From contig NZ_BMMK01000023.1 of the NCBI RefSeq assembly GCF_014645795.1, positions 1 to 48,629 on the forward strand: a DNA stretch of 48,629 nt, read 5' to 3'. Each line of letters starts with the position of its first letter. Position 1 is the stretch's first letter. The translations under genes were made by a program, and so were the position numbers. This document shows positions 25,990 through 36,827 of the stretch, piece after piece. Below the pieces are notes generated by a model. That model saw only the letters and a program-made list of their open reading frames with translations. It had not been told where the DNA came from and searched no databases. The DNA comes from Longimycelium tulufanense (GTDB taxonomy: Bacteria; Actinomycetota; Actinomycetes; Mycobacteriales; Pseudonocardiaceae).

Positions 25990-26150
25990 GTGGGGAAGTT
26001 CGAGCCTCGCCCTGGGTTCACGGTGGCCGCGCCCCGGTTCGCACTCGACCCGAACGCGGCTACGGCCCGGCGGCTGGCGGCACATTGTGGTGTCGCGCGG
26101 TTCGCCTACAACTGGCCGGAGACCCGCAGCCTTCGGGCTGGAACGGACGA
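25990..26150 (+). pseudogene. remnant of an IS605-type TnpB gene
   Basis: From GTG 25990 the frame reads VGKFEPRPGFTVAAPRFALD and continues to LAAHCGVARFAYNW, matching the N-terminus of TnpB/OrfB proteins (typically RFxLxPxxxQ...GxARFAYNW). The rest of TnpB, including its RuvC motifs, is missing. The sequence after RFAYNW (GC-rich, about 26110-26250) may be the 3' end of the element joined by an internal deletion. No TnpA or full ends are visible. Flanking 25638-25989 and 26151-26379 hold no gene. Confidence 0.55.
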
Positions 26151-26379
26151 GGGAGCTGAGGTAGGACCCCGCCCAGCGGGGCAGACGGCCTTGACCCTCC
26201 ACCCCGCAGCGCCTCAGCGCAGAGGACGGGGACCGTCCACCGGTCACGGTGGACCGCCTGACCTGGACAAACTCACATTTGCTCACGTTTTGGGCAACGC
26301 ATTGTCGACCACCGCCTGTACGGCGTCACCCGGACGGCATAGGCTCGGCGCAGTGTCTCAACTACTGGGAGGAGCGTCG

Positions 26380-27750
26380 GTGGAGTACGTCGAGCACGTC
26401 CTCGATCTGATCGGGAACACCCCGCTCGTGCGGTTGGGGCCGGTGGCCGACGGGTTGTCTCCACTGGTGCTGGCCAAGGTCGAGTACTTCAACCCGGGCG
26501 GCAGCGTCAAGGACCGCATCGCGCTCGGCATGATCGAGGCCGCCGAACGTTCCGGTGAGCTCAAGCCCGGCGGCACCATCGTCGAACCCACCTCCGGCAA
26601 CACCGGGATCGGCCTGGCCATCGCCGCCCAGCGCAGGGGCTACAAGTGCGTCTTCGTCTGCCCGGACAAGGTCAACGAGGACAAGCGCAACGTGCTCAAG
26701 GCCTACGGCGCCGAGGTCGTGGTCTGCCCGACCGCCGTGCCGCCGGACCACCCCGACTCCTACTACAAGGTCTCCGACCGCCTGGTGGAGGAGATCCCCG
26801 GCGCCTGGAAGCCCAACCAGTACGCCAACCCGGAGAACCCGCGCAGCCACTACCTGACCACCGGTCCGGAGCTGTGGCGGCAGACCGAGGGCCGCATCAC
26901 CCACTTCGTGGCCGGCGTCGGCACCGGCGGCACGATCTCCGGCACCGGGCGCTACCTCAAGGAGGTCAGCGACGGTCGGGTGAAGGTGATCGGCGCCGAC
27001 CCCGAGGGCTCGGTCTACTCCGGCGGCAGCGGCCGTCCCTACCTGGTCGAGGGTGTCGGCGAGGACTTCTGGCCGACCACCTACGACCCCAAGGTCTGCG
27101 ACGAGGTCATCGCGGTCTCCGACGCCGACTCGTTCCACATGACCCGGCGGCTGGCCCGCGAGGAGGGCCTGCTGGTCGGTGGCTCCTGCGGCATGGCCGT
27201 GGTGGCCGCGCTGCGGGTTGCCGAGCGGTGCGGCCCCGACGACGTGATCGTCGTGCTGCTTCCGGACAGCGGCCGCGGCTATCTCACCAAGGTCTTCAAC
27301 GACCAGTGGATGTCCTCCTACGGCTTCCTCTCCGTCGACCACTCCGGCGCCACCATCGGCGACGTGCTCCGGCGCAAGGGCGGTGACATCCCCGAGCTGG
27401 TGCACGTCCACCCGAACGAGACGGTGGCGGACGCGATCACGATCATGCGCGAGTTCGGTGTCTCGCAGATGCCGGTGGTCAAGGCCGAGCCGCCGGTGAT
27501 GGCCGCCGAGGTGGCCGGCGCGGTCAACGAGAAGGACCTGCTGGACGCCCTGTTCAACGGCAAGGCCCGGCTCGTCGACCGGCTGGAGCTGCACATGTCG
27601 ACCCCGCTGCCCACGGTGGGTGCCGGCGAGCCGATCAGCGCCACCATGACACCGCTGTCCGCGGCCGACGCCGTGCTCGTGCTGATGGACGGCAAGCCGG
27701 CCGGTGTCGTCACCCGGCAGGACGTTCTCAGCTACCTCGCCGGCCGCTGA
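26380..27750 (+). CDS. cbs: cystathionine beta-synthase
   Basis: PLP enzyme of transsulfuration that joins serine (or O-acetylserine) and homocysteine into cystathionine, 456 residues from GTG 26380 (GGGAGGAG upstream). The PLP lysine is Lys44 in NPGGSVKDRIA; SGNTGIGLA binds the substrate carboxylate and GTGGTISGTGRY the PLP phosphate. The catalytic domain ends near residue 320, and two C-terminal CBS modules follow (about 335-456), a likely regulatory domain. There is no N-terminal heme domain. It is followed by pra and metB as in mycobacteria. Confidence 0.93.
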   Translation: MEYVEHVLDLIGNTPLVRLGPVADGLSPLVLAKVEYFNPGGSVKDRIALGMIEAAERSGELKPGGTIVEPTSGNTGIGLAIAAQRRGYKCVFVCPDKVNEDKRNVLKAYGAEVVVCPTAVPPDHPDSYYKVSDRLVEEIPGAWKPNQYANPENPRSHYLTTGPELWRQTEGRITHFVAGVGTGGTISGTGRYLKEVSDGRVKVIGADPEGSVYSGGSGRPYLVEGVGEDFWPTTYDPKVCDEVIAVSDADSFHMTRRLAREEGLLVGGSCGMAVVAALRVAERCGPDDVIVVLLPDSGRGYLTKVFNDQWMSSYGFLSVDHSGATIGDVLRRKGGDIPELVHVHPNETVADAITIMREFGVSQMPVVKAEPPVMAAEVAGAVNEKDLLDALFNGKARLVDRLELHMSTPLPTVGAGEPISATMTPLSAADAVLVLMDGKPAGVVTRQDVLSYLAGR

Positions 27751-27962
27751 TCGACCCGCTGATCGGCGTTGCCGCCAAGCGTGCTGATTTGCCCGAAATC
27801 GTCATGCCGAGGCTCGGCACCAGGTAGACAGGACTGCACGGATCCGATGGTCGTGCGGGGGCGGGTTCGGTGGGTACCGGCCTGTTCCGGCAAGGTCCGT
27901 TCGGAGCATCCGATAGGTTTTGGCGCGATCGTGAACGGCACGGCCAAGGGGGTTGGAACCCG

Positions 27963-29180
27963 ATGACCACTCCACAGCCGCCCCAGGAAGGTGCGGCACC
28001 GGCCGAGCAGGCCGGCGCGCTGGCGCCCGCGGAGCCGACGGCCCAGCAGCCTGGCGGCACTGGGTCGCTCTCCCCGGCCGCACCGGACCAGCCGGCGGGG
28101 GCCGGGGCGGAGAACCCCGACCGCACCCAGGTGGTGGCATCGGCGCTGGAGGGCAAGCCCGCCGGAGCAGCGGATGCGGGGACGGCACCCTCCGCCGCGC
28201 CCGCCGCACCGGAGGGGCAGGACGCCGGAGTAACGCAGGTGGTGCCGCCCGCTGCGGCCGGACAGCCCCAGGCCGCGTCGGCCGGACAGTCCCAGGCCGG
28301 CCCGAGCCAGGACGACCAGGGCGATGACGCCGGGGTCACCCAGGTGGTCTCGCCTTCCCAGGCGGCCGCGCTCGGCTCGCCGGCGCCGGACTCGGGCACC
28401 ACCCAGGTCGTGCCGCCGTCCCAGCCCGGCGCGCCCGTGCCGCAGCCGCCGATGGGTGTCCCCCACCCCGCCGGCCAGCACCCCCAGGCATGGGGAGGCG
28501 TCCCCGGCGCCTACCCGGGGGCGCCGATGCCGGGCATGCCGCCCGGGATGCCACCGCAGCCGGGCCAGTGGGGTGCCGCCCCGCAGCCTGGCGCCCCACA
28601 GCCGATGCCGCCGGGTGCGTCCCAGCCCGGCCAGTGGGGCGCACCGCCCCAGTTCGGCCATCAACCCCAGCAGTTCGGGCAGCAGCCATACGGCGCGCCG
28701 GGCGTCCAGGGTTGGGGTGCGCCGCCTCCGGGCCAGTGGGGTGGCCAGCCCTACGCTGCCTACCCGCAGCACGGCGGATACGGCCAGCAGCCCGCCGGTG
28801 GGGGCGGAACGCTGCCCGTGGCGATGTGGGCCACTGTTGTCGTAGCGGCTTTCGGGGTCGTGTGGAACGCGTACTCGCTGATTCGCCTTGCCAGCTACGG
28901 CGCCATGGGCGGTTTTGCGATCATCCCGATCCTGGCGATCATTCTCCTGCTGGGCCTGGGGGGTTGTGCTCTCGCGGCAGGCAAGGGGCAGGACTGGGCG
29001 CGGATCGTCGTCACGATCGTGCTGGTCCTTGCGGTGTTGGGTGCACTCATCTCCCTGGGCGCGGCTGCGCTCCTCGGCATTGTCTTCCTGCTCGCTTACG
29101 CCGGCTTGCTCGTGCTCTGGTGGCTGCCCTCGACCACGGCGGGCATGAAGGCGAAGCAGGCCGCCCCGGCTGGTTACTGA
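27963..29180 (+). CDS. proline-rich membrane protein, Pra-like
   Basis: A 405-residue protein from ATG 27963. Residues 1-275 are low-complexity Pro/Ala/Gln/Gly with repeats (GQWGAPPQFG, PPGQWGGQP). Within it TQVV occurs four times, near residues 55, 91, 126 and 147. The C-terminal 130 residues contain about three to four membrane helices (AMWATVVVAAFGVVWNAYSL; FAIIPILAIILLLGLGG; IVVTIVLVLAVLGALISLG; LLGIVFLLAYAGLLVLWWL). By position between cbs and metB it matches the proline-rich antigen Pra (Rv1078). Function unknown; membrane-anchored, with a long flexible tail probably in the cytoplasm. Confidence 0.82.
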   Translation: MTTPQPPQEGAAPAEQAGALAPAEPTAQQPGGTGSLSPAAPDQPAGAGAENPDRTQVVASALEGKPAGAADAGTAPSAAPAAPEGQDAGVTQVVPPAAAGQPQAASAGQSQAGPSQDDQGDDAGVTQVVSPSQAAALGSPAPDSGTTQVVPPSQPGAPVPQPPMGVPHPAGQHPQAWGGVPGAYPGAPMPGMPPGMPPQPGQWGAAPQPGAPQPMPPGASQPGQWGAPPQFGHQPQQFGQQPYGAPGVQGWGAPPPGQWGGQPYAAYPQHGGYGQQPAGGGGTLPVAMWATVVVAAFGVVWNAYSLIRLASYGAMGGFAIIPILAIILLLGLGGCALAAGKGQDWARIVVTIVLVLAVLGALISLGAAALLGIVFLLAYAGLLVLWWLPSTTAGMKAKQAAPAGY

Positions 29181-29194
29181 GCCCCTGGTCGACC

Positions 29195-29223
29195 GTCAGC
29201 CCCGGTCCACCGCCGGGGCTGAC
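29195..29223 (+). terminator. terminator after pra-like gene
   Basis: A perfect 11-bp inverted repeat (29195-29205 and 29213-29223) with a 7-nt loop starts 14 nt after the stop codon. It suggests metB is transcribed separately. Confidence 0.65.
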
Positions 29224-29378
29224 GTGTCTGGGAGGCGGGCGGAGGTGCCGCACTGGCCGCGCTGACTGGCCCCGGCCAGGTTCCTGGCCTGCTGAAGAGC
29301 TGGAAACCGTCAGTTCGCCCGGGTCCCTCGGGCCCAGGGGTCAACCCTTCCTCACACGACATTCCCTAGGCTGCTCCC

Positions 29379-30518
29379 ATGAGCGACGGATTCGCGACCC
29401 GGGCCATCCACGTCGGCCAGGAGCCCGACCGCAGCACCGGCTCCGTGATCGTGCCGATCCACGCCACCTCGACCTACGCCCAAGACGGGGTGGGCGGGCT
29501 GCGCGACGGGTTCGAGTACTCCCGCACCGGTAACCCGACCCGGCGGGCCCTGGAGGAGTGCCTGGCCTCGCTGGAGGGTGGCCGCCACGGCCGGGCCTTC
29601 GCCTCCGGCATGGCCGCCACCGACGTGGCGTTGCGGGCCCTGCTCCGCCCGGGCGACCACGTCGTGATCCCGGACGACGCCTACGGCGGCACCTTCCGCC
29701 TGGTGGACAAGGTGTTGCGGGAGTGGGGCATCGAGCACACACCGGCCACACTGTCCGATGTGGACGCCGTCCGGGCGGCGATCCGCCCCAACACCAGGGT
29801 GGTCTGGTGCGAGACACCGACCAACCCGCTGCTGAACGTGGTGGACATCGCGGCGCTGGCACATCTCACCCACGACGCGGGCGCCAAGCTCGCGGTGGAC
29901 AACACCTTCGCCTCGCCGTACCTGCAGGCGCCGATCGAGCTGGGCGCCGACCTGGTGCAGCACTCCACCACGAAGTACCTGGGCGGCCACTCCGACGTGG
30001 TGGGCGGCGCGCTCGTCACCAACGACGACGAGCTGGCCGAGCGGATCGCCTTCCTGCAGAACTCCGCGGGCGCGGTGCCCGGGCCGTTCGACGCCTGGCT
30101 CACCCTGCGCGGCATCAAGACGCTCGCGCTGCGCATGGAGAAGCACTCCGACAACGCCGAGCGGGTCGTCGAGGCGCTGCTCGGCCATCCCAAGGTGGGT
30201 AGGGTGCTCTACCCGGGGCTGCCCGGGCACCCCGGCCACGACGTGGCGGCCAAGCAGATGCGCCGGTTCGGCGGGATGGTGTCCTTCACGGTGGAGGGCG
30301 GTGAACAGGCCGCGCTGGATGTCTGCGCCCGTACCCGGCTGTTCACCCTGGCCGAGTCGCTGGGCGGGGTGGAGTCGCTGATCGAGCACCCGGGCCGGAT
30401 GACGCACGCGAGCGTCGTCGGCTCGGCGTTGCAGGTGCCGGACGAGCTGATTCGGCTGTCCGTGGGCATCGAGGAGGCCGACGACCTGATCGCCGACCTC
30501 ACCGAGGCGCTCGGCTGA
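29379..30518 (+). CDS. metB: cystathionine gamma-synthase
   Basis: PLP enzyme of the Cys/Met-metabolism family, 379 residues, making cystathionine from an activated homoserine and cysteine. The PLP lysine is Lys199 in HSTTKYLGGHSDVVGG. EYSRTGNPTR (46-55) and ASGMAA (75-80) are PLP/substrate contacts, and CETPTNPLL and VDNTFASP complete the cofactor site. The family also contains gamma-lyases, and sequence alone does not separate them; the mycobacterial-type context (cbs, pra, metB) favours MetB. With cbs it links the pathway in both directions. Confidence 0.88.
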   Translation: MSDGFATRAIHVGQEPDRSTGSVIVPIHATSTYAQDGVGGLRDGFEYSRTGNPTRRALEECLASLEGGRHGRAFASGMAATDVALRALLRPGDHVVIPDDAYGGTFRLVDKVLREWGIEHTPATLSDVDAVRAAIRPNTRVVWCETPTNPLLNVVDIAALAHLTHDAGAKLAVDNTFASPYLQAPIELGADLVQHSTTKYLGGHSDVVGGALVTNDDELAERIAFLQNSAGAVPGPFDAWLTLRGIKTLALRMEKHSDNAERVVEALLGHPKVGRVLYPGLPGHPGHDVAAKQMRRFGGMVSFTVEGGEQAALDVCARTRLFTLAESLGGVESLIEHPGRMTHASVVGSALQVPDELIRLSVGIEEADDLIADLTEALG

Positions 30519-30609
30519 ACACCACCGCGTCCGGGTGCCTTCCGGCGGTGGTCGCCCGCTGTCGGGGGGCATCCGGGTGCTGGGGAGAAGCGGCCGGTCC
30601 CTGCCCCGG

Positions 30610-30879
30610 TCAGGGCAGGTGGGACTCCAGCGAGTTCGACTTGACTCCGTCGGAGTGCGGGCCGATCGTGGTGCGTTCGTCGCGGGGCAACCTGTCCAGG
30701 TCGCTGCGCGTCACACAGCCGCCGACCAGCTCGAAAACTGTGCCGTGCTGCTCGTAGCGGCCCGGGTCAGCGCACCCGGCCTGTGCGGCGGTGAACACCG
30801 CGGCCCCGGTTAACGCCGCAGCCGCGGCGACGGCTACCACCAGCGGGGTGGTGCCGGTTCCGCGTCCCAGGCGCCTCAT
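30610..30879 (-). CDS. small secreted protein, unknown function
   Basis: An 89-residue protein, ATG 30879 after GGAGG. The signal peptide is LVVAVAAAAALTGAAVFTAA. The short mature part has two Cys (AGCADPGRYEQHG and GGCVTRSDLDRLP) that may pair. It is divergent from ilvA. No family recognised. Confidence 0.6.
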   Translation of the reverse strand: MRRLGRGTGTTPLVVAVAAAAALTGAAVFTAAQAGCADPGRYEQHGTVFELVGGCVTRSDLDRLPRDERTTIGPHSDGVKSNSLESHLP

Positions 30880-31003
30880 GGCGAACCTCCAGCAGCCACT
30901 CGGACGGTCGGGCGAACCGCCGGCGCGACCGTGCGGCCCCGAGGGTACCGGTCCGCTGGCGCTCGCGTCGCCGGAACGGGTGGACCTACCCCACCATGGG
31001 CAT

Positions 31004-32218
31004 ATGGACCAGCTCGTCAGCCTCGACCGGGTCCGTGCCGCACGGGAACTGCTCACCGACGTGGTCCGCCGGACTCCGCTGGAGTACTCCCGCGCACTGG
31101 AACGGCGGGCCGGCGTTCCGGTGTTCCTGAAGTGCGAGAACCTGCAACGCACCGGCTCGTTCAAGATCCGCGGGGCCTACGTCCGGCTGCACGGGCTCGG
31201 CGACGCGGAGCGTGCTCGCGGTGTGGTGGCCGCCAGTGCTGGCAACCACGCGCAGGGGGTGGCACTGGCCGCGTCGTTGCTCGGTATCAAGTCGACCGTG
31301 TTCATGCCGGAGCGGGCGCCGCTGCCGAAGCTGGCGGCCACTCGCGGCTACGGCGCCGACGTGTACCCGCACGGGGCGGGGCTGGCGGATGCGCTGGCCG
31401 TGGCGTGCGAGTTCGCCGAGCGCACCGGTGCGGAACTGGTCCACCCCTTCGACCACCCGGACGTCGTGGCTGGTCAGGGCACGGTGGGGCTGGAGATCCT
31501 CGAGCAGCTTCCGGACGTCGGCACCGTCGTCGTGCCCACCGGGGGCGGCGGGCTGGTCAGTGGGATCGCGGCCGCGGTGAAGCGACTCCGGCCCGCGGCG
31601 CGGGTGGTGGCGGCGCAGGCCGCGGGTGCGGCGGCGTGGCCGCCCTCGCTCGCGGCCGGCCATCCGGTGCGGCTGGGCGAAACCCACACCATGGCGGACG
31701 GGATCGCGGTGCCGGAGCCGGGCCCGCTCACCTATGCGCACGTCTCCCGGCTCGTCGACGACGTCGTGTTGGTGGACGAGGAGGCGTTGTCCGAGGGACT
31801 CCTGCTGTGCCTGGAGCGCGCGAAGCTGGTGGTGGAGCCGGCGGGTGCGGCCGCGGTGGCCGCTGTGCTGCGCAGTCCCGGCCAGTTCCCGGCGCCCGTG
31901 GTCGTCGTGCTCTCCGGCGGCAACATCGATCCGTTGCTGTTGTTGCACGTCATCGAGCACGGAATGACGGCCAGCGGGCGGTATCTGGCGATGAGCGTGC
32001 GCATCCCGGACGAGCCGGGCTCGCTGGCCGCGCTGCTGACCCGGGTCGGCGAGCTGGGGGCGAATGTGCTGGACGTGGAGCACTCGCGGGTCTCCGGTGC
32101 ACTCGCCCTCGGTGAGGTCGAGGTCGCGATCAACCTGGAGACGCGGGGACCCGACCACCGCCACGAGGTCGTCTCCGCGCTGCGCACCGCCGGACACACC
32201 GTCACCGAGCTGCCCTGA
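31004..32218 (+). CDS. ilvA: threonine ammonia-lyase
   Basis: PLP enzyme that deaminates threonine to 2-oxobutanoate, 404 residues from ATG 31004. The PLP lysine is Lys54 (RTGSFKIRGAY), ASAGNHAQGVA contacts the substrate, and PTGGGGLVSGIA binds the PLP phosphate. A single ACT domain (about 325-404, MSVRIPDEPGSLAALLTRVG) is present, as in short catabolic-type or IlvA1-like enzymes, rather than the paired regulatory domain of E. coli IlvA. It could serve isoleucine synthesis or threonine catabolism. It is an insertion relative to the mycobacterial gene order. Confidence 0.9.
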   Translation: MDQLVSLDRVRAARELLTDVVRRTPLEYSRALERRAGVPVFLKCENLQRTGSFKIRGAYVRLHGLGDAERARGVVAASAGNHAQGVALAASLLGIKSTVFMPERAPLPKLAATRGYGADVYPHGAGLADALAVACEFAERTGAELVHPFDHPDVVAGQGTVGLEILEQLPDVGTVVVPTGGGGLVSGIAAAVKRLRPAARVVAAQAAGAAAWPPSLAAGHPVRLGETHTMADGIAVPEPGPLTYAHVSRLVDDVVLVDEEALSEGLLLCLERAKLVVEPAGAAAVAAVLRSPGQFPAPVVVVLSGGNIDPLLLLHVIEHGMTASGRYLAMSVRIPDEPGSLAALLTRVGELGANVLDVEHSRVSGALALGEVEVAINLETRGPDHRHEVVSALRTAGHTVTELP

Positions 32219-32380
32219 GGGCCTCCCGGGAGGCGATGGCTCACCTGCCGGTGGCGAGCTGGGCAGCCGGTGGCGGGGACACACGGTCCGACCCGAATCG
32301 AGGAGTCAGCGTGTTCACCCACCACCGGCGGCAGGCCCCAGCCTCATGGGAGACCAGCCCCGACCGGCCCGCTGCGGTCG

Positions 32381-33613
<1,233 letters not shown>

Positions 33614-33751
33614 TCACCCGGCCCCGGTGTCTGGCCGCAGCATGGATCCACCGGGCAAGCTGGGCAAGGGACGGCAGAATGACTGGACAACATGATCGGT
33701 AGATCCGGGTTCTCACCCGGCAAGGTGGGCAGACTGCCCAGGAGGTGTGAC

Positions 33752-34255
33752 ATGGCTCCCAGTGCGGCCGACAGCGGGGCCGTCGACGAGCTCGACGCCC
33801 GGCTGCTGCTCCTGCTGACCGACGAGCCGCGGCTGGGGGTGCTGGAGTGCTCGCGGCGGCTCGGCGTGGCCCGGGGGACGGTGCAGGCCCGCCTGGATCG
33901 GCTGGTCCGTCGCGGTGTGCTCCGGGGCTTCCCGCCGGAACTGGACCTGGCCGCGATGGGGTACGGCCTGACCGCCTTCGCGGTGCTGGAGATCGCGCAG
34001 GGGCGGCGTGGCGCGGTGGCGGAGCGACTGGCAGCGATCGACGAGGTGTGCGAGGTGCACGCCACGACGGGGCAGGGTGACCTGCTGGTGCGGATGGTGG
34101 CACGGTCCAACGCCGACCTGCAACGCGTGATCGACGAGGTGGTCGATGTGGAGGGTGTGATGCGGACATCGACGTCGATCGCGTTGTCCACGCCGATTCC
34201 GCACCGGGTCCGACCCTTGCTGGAGCGTGCGCTGGACACCAGCGAAGAGCCGTGA
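33752..34255 (+). CDS. Lrp/AsnC family transcriptional regulator
   Basis: A 167-residue regulator from ATG 33752 after AGGAGGTG. The N-terminal winged helix (residues 10-60, LLLLLTDEPRLGVLECSRRL then VARGTVQARLDRLVRRGVL) is followed by the AsnC ligand-binding RAM domain (GLTAFAVLEIAQ to VEGVMRTSTSIALS). The 171-bp gap to hppD on the other strand, which should contain both promoters, suggests it senses an aromatic amino acid or keto acid and controls hppD; that is inferred. Confidence 0.9.
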   Translation: MAPSAADSGAVDELDARLLLLLTDEPRLGVLECSRRLGVARGTVQARLDRLVRRGVLRGFPPELDLAAMGYGLTAFAVLEIAQGRRGAVAERLAAIDEVCEVHATTGQGDLLVRMVARSNADLQRVIDEVVDVEGVMRTSTSIALSTPIPHRVRPLLERALDTSEEP

Positions 34256-34320
34256 CCCGACAGGGGGTGGTGCGTGGAAGTCAGAAAGGCGCTCGCGTTT
34301 TTGCCGCACTCAGTGGGAAG

Positions 34321-34440
34321 GCACGCCCCCGCCCTCCCAGGGTCTCGCGAGCCCAAGTCGAGCGTAGTGATCAGCAACACCGCAGGTCAACAGTACGATC
34401 GTGCACTGTGGACAGATCGCTGGCCTGTGGACAGCCGGGG
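34321..34440. repeat. dispersed intergenic repeat, copy A, with two DnaA-box-like sites
   Basis: The left part (to 34390) matches 40815-40884 with a core of GTCGAGC-TAGTGATCAG-AA and ends in GGTCAA (34385-34390). The right part (34391-34440) holds CTGTCCACA twice on the minus strand (34407-34415 and 34426-34434), each one base from the actinobacterial DnaA box TTGTCCACA. Relative to copy B the right part is in the opposite orientation. Confidence 0.65.
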
Positions 34441-34577
34441 TTGGTCTGCGGGGTACGTCCGCACGGGGCCGCAGCTCCGGGATGATGGCCCGCAGGATGG
34501 GGTGACGGGCGCCCCGGGACGTCAGGGCATCGAGGAATTCCCTGCTGTGCCTGAGTATCTGGCGATTCCCGGCCGCG

Positions 34578-34624
34578 GATGTGACGCGGGACCCGCGCAC
34601 CCGGCGCGGGTCCCGCGTCACATC
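34578..34624. terminator. bidirectional terminator hairpin
   Basis: A perfect 21-bp inverted repeat (34578-34598 and 34604-34624, 5-nt loop) between the converging regulator gene and greA. It is the strongest hairpin in the window. Confidence 0.8.
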
Positions 34625-34663
34625 GGGGAAGATCGAGCAGGCCGACGGTGCCGGCCCGGTGGC

Positions 34664-35152
34664 TCAGCCGCGGTACGGTTCCGCCTTGAGCAGGGTCACC
34701 TTCATGGTGCCGCCGTTGGGCAGCTCGTACTCCCGGGTCTCGCCCTCCTTGGCACCCACCAGGGCCGAGCCCAGCGGCGAGTTGGGGGAGTAGACCTCCA
34801 GGTTGCCGTGCGAGCCCTCCTCGCGGGCGGCGAGCAGGAAGGTCTCGGTCTCGTCGTCGTCCTCGTAGCGGATGGTGACGACGCTGCCGGGGTGAGCGAC
34901 ACCCGACTCGGTGGGGGCCTCGCCGACCTTGGCGGTCCTCAGCAGCTGCTGCAGCTGCCGGATCCTCGACTCCTGCCGGCCCTGCTCCTCGCGCGCGGCG
35001 TGGTAGCCGCCGTTCTCCTTGAGGTCGCCCTCCTCGCGGCGCGCGTTGATCTCCGCGGCGATGGCCGGGCGATTGGCGATGAGCTCCTCCAGCTCGGTCT
35101 TGAGCCGGTCGTAAGCCTCCTGGGTCAGCCAGGTCACCTGGGTCTCGCTCAC
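34664..35152 (-). CDS. greA: transcription elongation factor GreA
   Basis: Binds the RNA polymerase secondary channel and rescues backtracked complexes by transcript cleavage, 162 residues. The N-terminal coiled coil carries the acidic tip ([20 protein letters not shown]) and the C-terminal FKBP-like domain ends with [22 protein letters not shown] 35152 is chosen because AGGAG lies 8 nt upstream; GTG 35158 would place it too close. It is the positional match of Rv1080c. Confidence 0.93.
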   Translation of the reverse strand: MSETQVTWLTQEAYDRLKTELEELIANRPAIAAEINARREEGDLKENGGYHAAREEQGRQESRIRQLQQLLRTAKVGEAPTESGVAHPGSVVTIRYEDDDETETFLLAAREEGSHGNLEVYSPNSPLGSALVGAKEGETREYELPNGGTMKVTLLKAEPYRG

Positions 35153-35329
35153 GGTCACCACTCCTCGTCGACTCCGGGCCCGCGGTTGCGGGTCGGCAGG
35201 TTCCGGGCGGGTGCCCGCCTGGAACGGAAAAACACGGCCCGCAGCGGGGCCGTGCTGACGGCGAGAGTAACACGTAGACAACGACCCGTGTCCGAAAAAA
35301 GCGCGGACAGGGCCTCTCGGAGCCGCCTT

Positions 35330-35797
35330 TCACCCGCTTGGCCGCGGCTCGCTCGACAAGTATGCAGGAACCTGGTACGAGCAGCCGAACACCTCCCCCG
35401 TGACGGCCCGCTTGGCCGTCCTGAGCAGCGTCGTCGTCACCGTCTGTCGCTCGCCCGGTGCGACCAGTACTTCCTTGCGGCCCGCCTCGTCCCCGTCCTG
35501 TGCACGCGCGCGCACAATGCAGAACGCGGCATCCCGCGGACGGTCCCGACGCACCTCGAAACTGATCTCCACCCTGTCGTCGGCAATGACACGGAAAGCG
35601 ACCTGCTTTCCCTCGATCGGGGGTGGACCGAGGTTTCGATACGTGACGAACGAAACGACCGCGCCGATGACCACGACCACCCCGAGCAACACCGGGTAGA
35701 GCCAACGCGGGCCGCGCCGGCCCGCCCGCCGGCCGTAGCGGTCGGCGAGCGCGGCCGGGCTGCCGCCCGGCGGGGTGCTGTCGTCGATCTCGGCCAC
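35330..35797 (-). CDS. DUF4307-like membrane protein
   Basis: A 155-residue protein from GTG 35797 with one membrane segment ([21 protein letters not shown]) after a 45-residue cytoplasmic N-terminus. The outer domain ([20 protein letters not shown] to [17 protein letters not shown]) looks like a beta-sandwich and has two Cys (FCIV and FGCSYQVP). It corresponds in position and layout to Rv1081c, between greA and mca. Function unknown. Confidence 0.8.
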   Translation of the reverse strand: MAEIDDSTPPGGSPAALADRYGRRAGRRGPRWLYPVLLGVVVVIGAVVSFVTYRNLGPPPIEGKQVAFRVIADDRVEISFEVRRDRPRDAAFCIVRARAQDGDEAGRKEVLVAPGERQTVTTTLLRTAKRAVTGEVFGCSYQVPAYLSSEPRPSG

Positions 35798-35942
35798 GGG
35801 CCGTCCGGACCTCCCAACGCCGAAGAGTCGTGGCAACGGGGACAATATGGGCCGACGCCCAAGTCCAACACGCCGAGTATCTCCCGTGCCGCCGCGCGTC
35901 CCGCGCCCGGCCCGGCACGGGGAGGAGGGACACCGGTCACCG

Positions 35943-36827
35943 ATGGCCGAGAAGCTGCGTCTGATGACGGTGCACGCGCACCCGGACGACGAGTCCAGCA
36001 AGGGAGCGGCAACGACCGCCCGCTACGTGGCCGAGGGCCACGACGTGATGGTGGTCACCTGCACCGGTGGGGAGCGGGGCAGCATCCTCAATCCGAAGAT
36101 GGATCGGCCCGAGGTGGCCACGAACCTGACCACGGTCCGGCGCGAGGAGATGGCCAGCGCGGCCAAGATCCTCGGGGTCCGGCACCACTGGCTGGGCTTC
36201 GTCGACTCCGGCCTGCCCGAGGGCAACCCGCTTCCGCCGCTGCCGGAGGACTGCTTCGCCGTGGCACCGCTGGCCGAGTCCACGGCGGCCCTGGTGCGGG
36301 TCATGCGGGAGTTCCGCCCGCACGTGGTGATCACCTACGACGAGAACGGCGGCTACCCGCACCCGGACCACATCCGCTGCCACGAGGTCTCGGTCGCCGC
36401 GTTCGACGCCTGCGGCGACCCCGACCGGTTCCCGGCGGCGGGCGAGCCCTGGCAACCGCTGAAGCTCTACTACTCGCACGGCTTCTCCCGGGCCAAGCTC
36501 ACCGCCTTCCACGAGGCGTTGCAGGCCCGCGGCCTGGACTCGCCCTACGGCGACTGGCTCAACCGGTGGGACCCGGACCGGGCCGACGTCCTGGAGCGGG
36601 TGACCACACGCGTCGAGTGCGCGGACTACTTCGACCAGCGCGACGACGCGCTCAAGGCGCACGCCACCCAGATCGACCCGGACAGCCGCTGGTTCGCGGT
36701 GCCGCGCGAACTGGAGCGCGAGGTGTGGCCGACCGAGGAGTACGAGCTGGTGCGCTCCCTGGTGGACACCACGTTGCCGGAGGACGACCTGTTCGCCGGC
36801 GTTCGGGAGAAGGTGCGGGTCGCATGA
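35943..36827 (+). CDS. mca: mycothiol S-conjugate amidase
   Basis: Zinc amidase that cleaves mycothiol adducts of toxins to a mercapturic acid and GlcN-Ins, 294 residues, ATG 35943 after GGGGAGGAGGG. The LmbE-like metal motif AHPDD is at residues 12-16 and the second motif HPDH at 140-143. The RREEM and [10 protein letters not shown] segments are typical of Mca/MshB. Preference for Mca over the deacetylase MshB rests on context (greA, DUF4307, mca as in Rv1080c-Rv1082). It shows that this organism makes mycothiol. Confidence 0.93.
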   Translation: MAEKLRLMTVHAHPDDESSKGAATTARYVAEGHDVMVVTCTGGERGSILNPKMDRPEVATNLTTVRREEMASAAKILGVRHHWLGFVDSGLPEGNPLPPLPEDCFAVAPLAESTAALVRVMREFRPHVVITYDENGGYPHPDHIRCHEVSVAAFDACGDPDRFPAAGEPWQPLKLYYSHGFSRAKLTAFHEALQARGLDSPYGDWLNRWDPDRADVLERVTTRVECADYFDQRDDALKAHATQIDPDSRWFAVPRELEREVWPTEEYELVRSLVDTTLPEDDLFAGVREKVRVA

